NCBI GenBank assembly: GCA_002049455.2
Contig: KV919137.1
Location: 1 to 64,000, forward strand
DNA length: 64,000 nt
Direction: 5' to 3'
Origin: Porphyra umbilicalis
Taxonomy: Eukaryota > Rhodophyta > Bangiophyceae > Bangiales > Bangiaceae
Shown piece by piece: positions 32,494-43,042 of this stretch (within the stretch, counting starts at the first letter, position 1; each line of letters starts with the position of its first letter). The translations under genes and the position numbers were made by a program. The notes beneath the pieces are model-generated. The model had not been told where the DNA came from and did not search any database. It saw only the letters and a program-made list of their open reading frames with translations.

Positions 32494-33766
32494 GCGGCGC
32501 GCCGCCGCCCCGACGCGCGCCTACACGCCCATCCCGCTCGAGCTGTCGCCCGTCGCGGCGAGTCAAGGCCACACCCCCCCCGGTCGCCCGTCGGTCGCGT
32601 CGCCACTCCCGCCGCGGCGTGCGCGGCGGCCGCTGCGCCCGCCCCCCGCCGGCGGCGGCGCGCCGCCCGCGCCGCCCCCGCCGTCGAGTCTGCCGTGGAC
32701 GGCCGTGACGGCGCCGCCGGGACGGGCCGACGGCGCCGCCGCGCTCACCCGGCCGACCGGGGCGGCGGCCGCCGCCGCCGCCGCGCCGTCGCCGGCGCCC
32801 AATGGCGGGGGGTGGCCGCCGCGGGCGGCGGCGGCGGCGGCGGCGCCGACCGCCTGCCCGCGTCGCCCCGTCGGGGCGGGGGGCGGGTGGGCGCGTCGGC
32901 GCCGTCGGGCGGCGCCGTGCTCGGCAAGCGCCGGTCGTGCACGGCCGACGCGGGGGCGGCGAGCGCCGCGTCGCCGCCGCCGCCGCCGGCCGAGCGGCCG
33001 GCCGGCGCGGCGCGGGTGGGGGGGGGGCGTCGCCCGCGGCGGTGCGGCGGTCGGCGGCGGCTGCGCCGGCGCCGTCCCGGTGGCCCCGCCGCCGCCTGCG
33101 GCAGCAGCGGCTTCACTTTGGACACGAGGGGGGGGGGGCGGTGAGGGCGCCGCGCCGGCCGCCGGGGACGTGGACGGCGCGTCGGCCGCTGGGGGGGACG
33201 ACGGTGCGCCCGTGGACGTGGACGTGGACGACGACGGTGCGCCGGCCAATGTGGACGACGCGGCGCCCGTCTTTACGTGCACCCTGCGCACGCGGCCGCG
33301 TCGCTCGCCGTCGCCGCCGCAACGTCATCCCCCCGCCGCCGGCGCCGCGCCCGCCGCGCCCGCCAATGACGACGACGGCGGCGGCGCCAGTGTGGGCGGC
33401 GGCAGCCCCGCCGCCTGGAGCGCCGACGGCGCCCTGAGCGACGCGTCGGTGGAAGACGAGCCGGCGGCGGGGGACAAGGCGCGCGCCGGCTACGAGGACG
33501 ATGTGGGGGACGAGGACGACTTTGCGTCGGCGGTGCTCGACAGTGGCCGCAAGGCCGCAGCGTCGGCGCGGCGCGCGCGCCTCGGCCTCCCCTCCCGCTC
33601 CCCGTCGCCACCGTCGTCGGCCTCCTCGTCGGGCGTGTCGTCCGTGTCGTCGTTTGGCGGCCGCTCCGCCGGGAGCGCGTCGTCGAGGGGCCGGCGGCGG
33701 CGGCAGCCGCGGCGGCGGCTGGTGATGGACGAGTCGTCCGACTCGGACTCGTCCGTGGCGTCGTAG
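32351..33766 (+). CDS. Disordered acidic/Ser-rich protein of unknown function
   Basis: 471 residues from ATG 32351. The N-terminus (MRYGNTAATQLTQRLATQ, then SEDLVGDHIRSFED) is well composed and could form helices. It is followed by poly-Gly and long Pro/Ala/Arg-rich stretches. The C-terminal ~180 residues are acidic with repeats of VDVDVDDDG type. They end in a Ser-rich tract, a basic RGRRRRQPRRR patch and the acidic tail DESSDSDSSVAS, like nuclear phospho-acceptor proteins. No domain is recognised. G/C homopolymers in the middle make the central frame uncertain. Confidence 0.5.
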
Positions 33767-34506
33767 TGGGTGTGCGCTTGATAGTTTGTGTGTGCTCTGT
33801 GTGTTTGGTCGTACCGGCGTGGACACCGATGCACAGCCCTTTGACATGGGGTTTTCGTCTATGTTGCCGCTTCGTCGGTTGCTGCTCGTATCCGTTTTGT
33901 GCAAACAGTATAGAAGCCTGAAAGTACATTGTCGCTTGCGCACGTCTGTCGGGCGGGAGGTCGGCGTCGTGCGTACTTTGGTTTTTTCTCATTGATCTCG
34001 CCTTGCCCAGGGCGCGTCAAGTGCGAGATGCGTGCGTGCCGTACCACCGGAAGATCGTGCCTGGACGGTACTGCGCTTCGTCCAGCCTGAGACACGCTCT
34101 TGGAGGGGCGAAGAAGGGTCAAGCTCCACAATCCTACCGCTCATGACACAAGAGGCGTACCACCCATGAAAGCAACCAGTTTTGAGGCTTCGTAGAGCAC
34201 CAGTTGCGCTCACCCACCAGCGTGTTCCAGACGGGCGCGACCGAGGCGCGCGCGCCGGGTCTTGTTCTGGTCGTGTTGCCGATTAGGAGCACATACTGTA
34301 ACTTTTCGTTTTAAGCTTACTTAGTTGGACAAATGGTATGTAGTTCGGCGTCGTCAATCCTCGCGGACCGACGCACGCACACCGCTCGTGCTCCTCCTCC
34401 CGCGCACGCGTCATCTTTGTGCTCGCGCCTCGGTCGTACGAGGTGCTGGTGCGAACACATCACGTACAGTTGGCGGTGAAACCAGCAGTACCGTGCCTCG
34501 ATTGCC
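33767..34506. other. Intergenic, upstream of TAF10
   Basis: Moderate GC with T/G-rich 3' flank sequence at first. No gene or repeat was recognised. Confidence 0.4.
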
Positions 34507-35679
34507 ATGGACCGCTCTCGGGCAACAGACAGGGACGAGGTGGAGCGCTTTCTTGCCACTTTGTCGTACGTTGGGCTCCCCCGCCTCTTGTCCAGCCCGC
34601 GCCCCGTCCGGGGCTCTTTTAGCCTGCGTGTTCCCTGTTATCCCTTTTTTCCCTGGCCTAACCCTCCGTCTCCTTCTTTTCGCGGACTCGCTGCCCTGTC
34701 TTTTTTTCCCGCGTCCTGGATGCGCGCACCCCCACCCACGCGGCTGCGTGGTCGTGTGGCCCGCCTGTGTGGCTTGACCCCCCCACCGTGTAGGGACTAC
34801 CAACCGACGGTCCCCGACGCGCTGGTAACCTACTACCTCTCCCGCGCCGGCTTTGTCACGTCGGACCAGCGGGTCATCCGGCTCATTGGGCTCGCCGCCC
34901 AAAAGTTCATTGCGGACGTTGGCAACGACGCGCTCGCGCAAGCGCGGCTCCGCATGGCGGCTGAGAGTGCGGGTGGGCGGGGGGGGAAGGCCGCGCGCCA
35001 GGGCGCCGTGGCCACGGGGCTCGGCGTGGACACCCGCGTGACGCTGACGTACGTTTTGGGGGGGGGGGGCGGCCGCCCGCGGGGGTGCCTCTGGCGAGCG
35101 TGGGCGTGTGCTGCGCGCCGGCGCGTGGCGCCGGTGGGGCGCGTGCGTTGGCGGCGCTGAGCGCGCGTGCGTGTGACGGGCGGTGGACTAACCTGCGGGT
35201 GCGGGTGCGGGGTTGCGGGTGCTGCCGCTGGTTGTTCCCGCGTCGGTTTTGTGCCCGTGCCTGTGCGGGGTGTGTCCGTGGCGGTGGCGGCGGACGCAGG
35301 ACGGACGACTTGGAGAAGGCGCTTCGGGAGTATGGCGTGCCGCTGCACAAACCCCCGTACTATGCCGACTCGTACGTTTTGCGCGTTGTCTGCGCTCGAG
35401 AGCACCCATGCCCGTGCCCGCCACCGTTTTGAGCTACGTCGTCGGCGACCGCACATGTGCTGTGGTCGTCCCTTGTGGTTGTGTGCAGCGCCGCTAACCG
35501 AGCCCCAAACTGCAACCACAACGCGGTCTGCTGCTGCGGTCCTTGTTGTGGCGCCCGTCGTGGTCTGTGCCCCCCCCGCCAGGGTGACGGCCGGCCTGCC
35601 GACCGACGGCGGCGGACCGGCCAAGGCGCCACCGACCAAGGGCGGCGCCAAGGGCGGCGGCGGCGCCAGCGGGCACTAG
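34507..35679 (+). CDS. TAF10: TFIID/SAGA subunit TAF10
   Basis: This is a histone-fold subunit shared by TFIID and SAGA. There are four exons, at 34507-34565, 34794-35048, 35300-35371 and 35583-35679, with GT-AG junctions (first three donors gtacgt). All junctions keep frame, giving 160 residues. The diagnostic sequence is VERFLATLSDYQPTVPDA, then YYLSRAGF, RVIRLIGLAAQKFIADVGND and LTTDDLEKALREYG ending KPPYYADS. Residues ~75-95 form a Gly/Ala-rich loop in the place where other TAF10 proteins have a basic loop. The last exon encodes a short Gly/Lys tail (PPTKGGAKGGGGASGH). Its acceptor at 35582 follows a good C-rich tract and is the least certain junction. Confidence 0.92.
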
Positions 35680-35705
35680 CAGCGGCGGCCACCCCCCTTG
35701 CGTAT

Positions 35706-37943
35706 CTATCGCGTTTGGCACCCCGTGTACATTTTTCCCCGTCGCCCCCAGACCATTGCGTTTGCGCGGGTGGGGCACGTCCCCACCCCGTGCGTGCCCG
35801 CTCGGCTGTTTAGTAGGGTTGTTGTGTTTTGCGCGCGCCGCCGCCCTCGCCCTCCCGGCCGCGGCCGCCACCGCGGCCGCGCGCCCCGTGCCGCGCGTCC
35901 CCGTTCCCACCGCACGCCCCCAACGCCGGTCCGCGGCCCCGCGCGCTGCGCGGTAGCCCCCGTGGCGGCCGCGACCGCGTCGGCCGCGACCGCGTCGGCC
36001 GCGACCGCGCCTCGCGGGTGGTGCGCTCCTTCCCCCCCCCCCCCCCCGCCCCCCCCCCCCCTGCCCCCCCCCCGCAGCTCGTCACCACTCGGCCACGGCC
36101 CGCAGCCACCCCCGCCACCCGCGGTCGGGCGTGGCGACGACGCACCTCCCCCCCAAGTGGAGGGCCCGCGTGGCGCCCCCCCCCCCCCCCCCCCAACGGG
36201 CCGCGCGGCGGCGAGCAGCGCCGCCCGCACCTCCCGCACGCTCGCGGTGGGGGTTTCCGCCCACACGAGCGCCGCAAAGCCGCTCACGTGCGGCGCCGCC
36301 ATGGACGTGCCCGACGCGACCGCGTACGCATCGTCCGCCCCGTGGTGCGCCGCCCAAATGCCCACGCCGGGGGCGGCGAGCGCCACGCAGCGGCCGTGGT
36401 TGGAAAAGGCGGCGAGCCGCTGCGCCGGGGGGGGGGGGGGGGGGGGCGGGGGGCGCCCGCCGCCTCGGCGGTCGCCGCTGCCGCCACCGCCGCCGCCGCC
36501 GCCGCCGCGACCGCCTCGCCACCGTCGGTGGCCGCCGCCGCGTCGGCGCCCCCGTCGGCGGCAGCCCCCCCCGGCGGTGGCGCCGCCGCCGCGCCCGTGC
36601 CGGTCCCCCCCCCCCCCCCCCGCCGGTGGCGTTCCCCCCCCCCCACCCCCGTGCCCCCCCCCCCCCCCGTCCAAGGCGGCGACGGTCAGCGCGTGGCGCG
36701 CGCGTGCGGGGGTGTAGGCACACGCGTCCACGCCCGCATTCCCCGCGCTCGTCACGGGGAGGATGCCCGCGTGGTAGGCGCCGCTGACGGCGGCGTCGAG
36801 GGCGGTGAACCAGGGCCCCGCCGCCACCCCCAGCGACACGGACAGGACGACGGGGGTGGTGGGGTGCGCGCGCTTCCACCGCACCACGGCCCGGATGGCG
36901 GCAATGACGTCGGCGGCGGAGCCCCGGTTGCGCCCCGACAGCGCCTTGACGCACGTGAGCGCCACGCGGGGGGCGACGCCAACGTCCCGCCCGCCGACAA
37001 TCGACGCCACGTGCGTGCCGTGGCCGCAATCATCGGCGGCGGCGGGGTAGGGGGCGCCGGGCGCCACGGCCGTGGCGGCGCGGGGGGACAGCTGCTCGTG
37101 GGAGGCGCGGCACCCCGTGTCAATGATAAAGACGTGGACGCCCGCGCCGGCGGCGGGGTAACACCCGTCGACGGTCGAGGGGGGGGGGGGGGGCGCCGCC
37201 CGACCGCCCCGGACCGTGGTGTGGGGGGGGGGGGGGGGGCCGCCCCCGCCGGCGGCCCGCGCAAGCGCGTGCGCGCCCACGCCTCGGGGGGGAGCCGCCC
37301 GAGGCCGACCGTCAGCCGCCGAAACGCGTCGGGCACGTCCCCGCCGTCGGCGGCGGCGGCCCCCCGGTCGGGCGTGCCCGCCTCGGCGGCGGCTGCCACC
37401 CCCCCGCCGTCGGCACGCGAGGGGCGGGGCGGCCGACCACCGCCGCCGCCGCCGCCGCCAGCCACGGGTATGGGCGTCGGCGCCGCGGCGGCGGCGGCGC
37501 CCCACCCCCAGCGGGCCACGCCCGCCGCCCCCGCGGCGGCCGCGGCGGCCGCCGCGGCAGACGCCCCGGGGGCGTCCCCGTGGACCCCCCCGGGCGCACG
37601 CGCCCGCGCACCGCCCCCCCCGCCGCCGCGCCCGCCGCGTCGGCGGCAGCAGCAGCGGCGGCGGCGGCGGCGGCGGCGGCAGCGGGGGGGCGGCCGGCCC
37701 GCGGGGGGACCCCCCACGGGCCACCGCCGAGGGGCGGCGGCCACCCGACGCCGCCCCCCGTGGGGGCCACCCCCCCCCCCGCGCCGCCGACCGCGCCGAC
37801 GTGGCAACGGCAGCGGCGCCGAGCGCCGCCGCCGCCGCCACCGCCGCGACGAGGGGGCGGTGGCGGGCGGCGGCGGCGGCGGCGCCGCCCGCCCCGCGCC
37901 GCCCCTCGATGCGCGCCGCTGCGCGCGGGGCGCCCGCGGTCAT
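35706..37943 (-). CDS. Subtilisin-like serine protease (S8), frame disrupted at G/C runs
   Basis: This is a secreted or lumenal serine endopeptidase. The catalytic domain is intact in one frame: VFIIDTGC (Asp, ~37,115), DCGHGTHVASIVGG (His, ~37,015), SAGNAGVDACAY (oxyanion Asn region) and SGTSMAAPHVSGFAALVW (Ser, ~36,290). Upstream, ATG 37943 starts MTAGAPRAAARIE followed by the hydrophobic HRPLVAAVAAAAALGAAAVA, a signal sequence or anchor. Propeptide-like sequence (DAFRRLTVGLGRLPPEAW) is in a different frame between 37,770 and 37,260. Frame changes map to the G runs near 37,181-37,192 and 37,224-37,240 and to G/C runs near 37,690-37,780. The C-terminal end after REVRAALLAAAR is low complexity and its stop uncertain. 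Confidence 0.8.
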   Translation of the reverse strand: MTAGAPRAAARIEGRRGAGGAAAAAARHRPLVAAVAAAAALGAAAVATSARSAARGGGWPPRGAASGGRRPSAVARGGSPRGPAAPPLPPPPPPPPLLLPPTRRARRRGGRCAGACARGGPRGRPRGVCRGGRRGRRGGGGRGPLGVGRRRRRGADAHTRGWRRRRRRWSAAPPLACRRRGGGSRRRGGHARPGGRRRRRRGRARRVSAADGRPRAAPPRGVGAHALARAAGGGGPPPPPHTTVRGGRAAPPPPPSTVDGCYPAAGAGVHVFIIDTGCRASHEQLSPRAATAVAPGAPYPAAADDCGHGTHVASIVGGRDVGVAPRVALTCVKALSGRNRGSAADVIAAIRAVVRWKRAHPTTPVVLSVSLGVAAGPWFTALDAAVSGAYHAGILPVTSAGNAGVDACAYTPARARHALTVAALDGGGGGHGGGGGGTPPAGGGGGDRHGRGGGATAGGGCRRRGRRRGGGHRRWRGGRGGGGGGGGGSGDRRGGGRPPPPPPPPPAQRLAAFSNHGRCVALAAPGVGIWAAHHGADDAYAVASGTSMAAPHVSGFAALVWAETPTASVREVRAALLAAARPVGGGGGGAPRGPSTWGGGASSPRPTAGGGGGCGPWPSGDELRGGGRGGGGGGGGGEGAHHPRGAVAADAVAADAVAAATGATAQRAGPRTGVGGVRWERGRAARGARPRWRPRPGGRGRRRAQNTTTLLNSRAGTHGVGTCPTRANAMVWGRRGKMYTGCQTR

Positions 37944-39875
37944 GGCCGCCGCCCGCCCGGCGCCACGGCACGCGGTGGGGGGTCTCGTCCCCCCTGTGGG
38001 TGGGAGGCCGCCCCACCAAACCAAACGGGGACCGCCGGTGGGTGGCGCTGACGGCGGCGGCGCGGGGCGGTGCCGGCGCTCCCGGTCCGTCCCCCCCCCC
38101 ACCCCCGCGCCCCAACCGCGGCGCCCGGCGGCGGTCAACAGCGGCGGCAGCGGCAGCGTCGTCGGCGGCGGCGACGGCGGCGGCGGCAGCGGCGCACCAG
38201 CACCGCCGCCGATATAAAGGCGCCCGCCGCGCCCGCCGCCGCCGCCGTGCCCCGCCCGCCGCCCGCTGCGCGCGCGCCGACCGGCGCGACCGCGTGCGCC
38301 CGCTGGGGCCCCACGCACCGCTGCCGGCGCGGGCGCCCGCCCGCGCCGCCGACGGGCCGGCGCGGCGGCGGCCGGCGGCGGCGCGGGAGAGCGGGGCGGC
38401 GGGGGTGCCGGCGCCACGGGCGCGCGCGCGGGCCCCCCCCCCGCCCCCCCCCCCCCCCTCGCCAACCGGGGGGAGTCCCCCCCGGCCGCCGCGCCCCGCG
38501 GCATGGAATGCAGGGGGGGGGGCCGTCGGGGGGCCACCCACCCCGCAACGGGGGGGGGCGGCGGTCGCGTCGCCGCCGCGCCCCGCGGCGCCGCGCGCGC
38601 GCGGCAGCGGCGGCAGCGGCGGCGGCGGCGGCCGGGGGGCGGACCGCCCGACCCGCGGGGGTGCGCGACGCCCGTGATCCGCACCCTCCCCCCCCCCCCC
38701 CCCCCCCACCGCCAGCACCCCCCAGGGACAGAACGGCGGCCGGTGCGCCGTGTGGCCGCCCGCCGCCGCCGCCGCCCAATGCGGGGCGCGTCGGTCGGGG
38801 CGTCGGGTGGCCGGCCGCGCCGCCCCCCGCCCCCCGCCCCCCGCCCGCCCGTCTGGGCCTATCGCGTGGCGGGGGGCGGCGCCGGCGTCGTGGCCGCCGA
38901 CGGGGCAGACGACGCCCGCGGGCGGCGGCGGCGGACGGAATCGGGCCCAAAGGCAGCCGCCGCCGCCCGCATCATGGATGGGGGGGGCGGCAACGCACGT
39001 GAGCGGGGAGTGGGAGGAGGCGCGGCAATGCCCCCCTCGCGTCACGGGCGGGGTGAATGCACGGGCCGCCCGCCCGGGGCGGGGTCGCCGCCGAGATGGT
39101 GGGAGATTGGGGAAGCGCAGGCGCCACCAGGAGTAGGGGAATCGGAGCGTGCCGTCCAGCCTTGGACTTTCTGTCATTGACCTGCGGAGCATTGGCCATA
39201 TGGTACAGTACTTGGTACTCCACGTGGCTAGGGCCGTGGAGACCGCACAATGTGGCGGGCGGACACGTCAACCCGCCGGCTGCCACGCCTGACACTGGCG
39301 GAACTGCCGCCGCCCCTTGCTTCCCTCTGGACGGCGCGTGACCCCTCCCAGCGGGCACACCGAGGCACTGATGTGCCGCTGGGAGGCCGTAATACAGCGA
39401 GCGGGCGGGGCGGCGGCGCCCTCGAGAGCTCGGCGCGCCGAGGCTCGCACCACTGGGAGCGCTCCCAGCCAGCGGCGCGAGCGAGCGTCGGCGGCTCGGA
39501 CCCGTCGCGCACCGCTGGGATTGCGGGGAGCGCGGCACGGCCGACCGCTGACGCAGTGGTTGGCAACAATGCCCCTTGCTGCGTTTGCGCCGTGCCTTGC
39601 GGCGGCTGTGTGCCCCGCGGGCACGGCGGCTTGGCCGAGACGGCCGCGCCACGGCGCATATCCCGCGACTGCCGCGGGTCGCTGGGCCCGACGGCGGCCT
39701 CGTCGGCTCCATCTACGCTCGGGTCTGGGCGTCTTGTCTCATTCCCGTGGTCGTGTTCTCCACTGACCTCTGTGCTTCCCTTCCCCCCCCGCGCCTTCCA
39801 GCCTCCCGTTTGCCTGCGCGTGCCTCCCACGTCGCGACCACCCCTCCGAGGCGCACCCACCCCCCTGCTCCCCCC
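37944..39875. other. GC-extreme divergent intergenic region
   Basis: This is the spacer between the protease (minus) and the isomerase (plus). It is CpG-rich with many homopolymers to 38,950, then moderates. Open frames are Arg/Ala/Gly/Pro strings. A possible 3' splice acceptor (ccttccag, ~39,799) upstream of the isomerase ATG leaves room for a short 5' exon. Confidence 0.4.
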
Positions 39876-40918
39876 ATGGCCGTGGGCGCCCCCAAGGAGT
39901 GGGTGCGGGTGACCAACGCCGGCGGCGGCGTCGCCGTCCTCACCCTCCACAAACCGCCCGTCAACGCGCTCGGGTCGGCGCAGTGGGCGGCGCTGCTCGA
40001 TACGTGGAAGGACCTCGAAGGGCGCTACGCCAAGTCCCTCCCGCCGCCGGGGCCGCCGACCGCCGGCGTGACGCCGGCGGGCAGCCTCGACGACCGCCTC
40101 CGTGCGGTGGTGTTGGCAACGCCGGCGGCCGCGCCGGCTGCCACGCCCGCCGCGCTCGCCAAGGACGGCGGCAGCACCAGCAGCTGCGGCAGCGACAGCG
40201 GGGACGCTGACGCGGGCGTTGGCCAAACCACGGCCGCGGGCCCCCCCCCCCCCCCCCCGTGGCGCCGTCCCACTTTTGCGCCGGCCACGACATCTTTGAG
40301 CTGTACGCGCCCGCCACCTCCTACGCCGCCTTTGTGGCGTTTTGGACGACCGCCACCGCCGCCCTCTCGCGGCTGTACCGGTCCCCCCTGCACACGGTCG
40401 TGGCGGCGCGCGGGTTGGCGTGCGCCGCCGGCACGGGGCTCGCACTCACCGCCGACGTGCGGCTCGCCGCCGACGCGGTCGGCGGCACCAATGGGGACGG
40501 GGGCACCGCGGCGGGGGCGACCAAGATTGGGCTCCACGAGGTCGCCCTCGGCCTCCCCGTGCCGCCCCGGTGGGCCGACTTGACCGCCCGCCTCCTCGGC
40601 GGCGGCGTCGCGGAGCGGGTCCTCGGCGCCGGCCGCCGCCTCTCGGCCGCCGACGCGGCGGCGGTCGGCCTCGTTGATGCGGTCGTTGCGTCGCCGGCGG
40701 ACCTGACGGGGGCGGCGGTGGCGGCGGCGGCGGCGGTGTTGCGCCACCCGGATGCGGGGCGGGTGGCGACCAAGGCGGCCTTTCGGTCGGCCTTTGCCGA
40801 CGCCTGGGCGGCGGGGGCGGCAGCCGAGGCAGAGGAGCTGTGGGGGGTGCTCTCTGACCCGGCGGTCGTGGCGGCGCTCGAGGCCAAGTTTCCTTTCTTG
40901 GCCGCGGCGCGGGCGTGA
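39876..40918 (+). CDS. Delta3,Delta2-enoyl-CoA isomerase, crotonase family (frameshift at C18)
   Basis: This is an enoyl-CoA hydratase/isomerase-fold enzyme of fatty-acid beta-oxidation, most like the ECI1 type. From ATG 39876, GVAVLTLHKPPVNALGSAQW opens the fold. A ~60-residue Ala/Ser/Gly insert follows. After the 18-C run at 40241-40258 the frame changes and the oxyanion-hole block SHFCAGHDIFELY appears. Next are LHTVVAARGLACAAGTGLAL, ADVRLAAD and TKIGLHEVALGLPVPPRW, whose Glu is the expected catalytic residue of isomerases, then AERVLGAGRRLSAADA. One or two bases in the C run restore a single protein of ~347 residues. It is convergent with the S1 protease, 196 bp away. Confidence 0.85.
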
Positions 40919-41114
40919 GCGCCGCCCGGGGGGGGGGGGGGAAGGGGGGGGCGGCAGGGGGGCAACGCGCGTGTTGAGGGAGGTCACCACGTGCCGTGGC
41001 GGCCGTCACGCCAGAGACAGCACCGGAGAAAACACGTGTTTGTTTGGGGCTAGGACGTGGTGCGCCGGTCGCGCCCCCGCCAATCCCCCACGCGGGGGCA
41101 GCGGGCGGCGGGGC

Positions 41115-43042
41115 TCAGTTCTTGATGCGCGGGCGGATCCACCCCAAGAGCGGCGCGGTCCGGAGCACAATTTCGGGCGACGCTGGGTCGCACGTGCACG
41201 TGTTGATGCCGCCCAACCTGCAGATAACCGGGTCAAAGCCAGTCTGTCGGGAGGAGAGGGGGGGGGCAAATGCACGGCCACGTCGGTGCGTCGTTTCCTG
41301 TCGCGTTAGTTTGGCCGTCCGTCGGTGCACCCCGCCCCCCTCGACGCAGACGGGTCCGCCCACGACATCCATGTCTCCACGCCCGCACGCACGGCACCTG
41401 CCGCTTGGCCCCCTCCCAGCGCAGAGCTGCAACAGCCATGACGTACCGTGAAGATGCCGTGGACGAAGGCGGTCGCCTGGCCGCCCGACCGCCCAATGGT
41501 GTACAACGCGCCGCCGCTGTCGCCGCCGCAAAACGCGACCTTGTCCAAGAGGGACACACAAAACTCGACGGCGCCGTTGAAGTTGCTCGCAGGCACTTGC
41601 CCCGTTTGACGGAGCCACCTGTTGCACTCGTAGGGCACCGCAACGCGCGTCTTGGCAAAGAACAGACGGAAAGGCGTCTTGCGGGGGATGGCGGGGGCCC
41701 AACCTGCAGGACGACAAGACAACGGTGGGTTGGACAGCGGCGGACAACGGGGGAATGCGTGTGAGCGTCCAGCACTACAAGAGCGCACACGGTGGTACCC
41801 GCAGTTGTCTTCCACCTCGTGCCACGGCCTTCCCATATGCGCTTCCTCCCCCAGCTGGCCGCGCCCCCCCGCGAAACATACCGGCAAAAGAGACCATCTG
41901 ATTGGTCTTGACCTGGCCAGGCTTGCCTAACTGGGCCACCGCCACATCGCGGCGCTCTTTGAGGTTGACGGCTTCTGTCAGGTACACGAGGACGAGGTCG
42001 ATGGGCCAGCGGCCACCAGGTCTCAACCTCACGTCAGCTGCAGGATGATTGACGATGCCTTGCACCTGGCTTGCTTGACGGCAAACGTACAGAAGCACAG
42101 ACAAAAGAAAACATAGTAGAGAGAGAGAGAAACCTGACGCACGGGGGGATGCCGCATGATCAGTGACACATCTCCATGATGCTCGCGAATCATAGGCGGT
42201 CGGGTGATGTCCGCCGGGAGGCAATGGCGCACCGTCGACGGCAACAGAGACAAGTGGCAATTGCCATGTCCGGGAGAAGGACAATGTGATTAGAGGAAAT
42301 TGGGGCGTGCTACTTACCTTGTATTGACGACCTTTGGTGAGCTGGTTGCCTCCGATACGCACAAAGCCAGCTTTGAGCTGGGCGAGAGTCGCCCCTTTCC
42401 TAGCGGGATCGACGCAGTGAGCAGCAGTTACAACCGTACGTCGGCCGATAAGAGCGCCTGTGTGAAAAAAAAACCGGAACAGCAAGCGAGAGCAGCACCA
42501 AGTGCGAGAGACCAACGGGACGATTCAGTTTGGGAGGGTTCTTGGGCAGTGCCTCCGTCCTTCAGCGTTTATGGTGAGCACCATCCGTTGGAAAGAGCAG
42601 GCTTTGCAATGCAGGGGAAGAAGGTTATCAACGCACCTCCGCACAGGTATCCGTTGCGCGGCCCTGCAAAGATCCGGGCGTGGCTACTCAGACCAGGACA
42701 CGACAGAGAGAAGGACAAGAGGGCGAGCAAATACCCAGAAGTACGTACGTCTGGTGAGTCGGTGTTCTCCTACGCCACCAGAGAAAAAAAAAAACGCACC
42801 CCAGCGTGGTCAAGCGGGCACGGCAGTCAACGTGGCAAGCATCCGAGGCCGCATTCACAAAAAACGTACAATGGGGCTCCAAACGCAAGGTCGTTGGGCT
42901 TTGTCACCGGCATGGCTTGCGGACCTGACACTTGGGGGATGGCCAAAAGTCTCCCTGCTGCACCGTGCGAAGCTGGGACAACCGAGGCGAGAGCAACGAC
43001 GAGTAGCGCCTGCACCAGGACCAGCGCACGAGAGAAGGCCAT
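41115..43042 (-). CDS. Secreted trypsin-fold (S1) serine protease, seven exons
   Basis: Exons in coding order are 43042-42870, 42683-42637, 42457-42318, 42181-42134, 42065-41882, 41703-41447 and 41243-41115. All junctions are GT-AG and phase-consistent, giving 325 residues. Residues 1-27 are a signal peptide (MAFSRALVLVQALLVVAL...). The mature start is probably R61|IFAG, in place of IVGG. The triad is His87 (TVVTAAHC), Asp159 (WPIDLVLVYL) and Ser260 (FCGGDSGGALY). The residue at the chymotrypsin-189 position is Ala254, so trypsin-like Arg/Lys preference is not expected. Exon 4 (48 bp, HHGDVSLIMRHPPVRQ) is inferred because it has the only available acceptor and keeps phase. Intron density is high for this genome. 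Confidence 0.85.
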
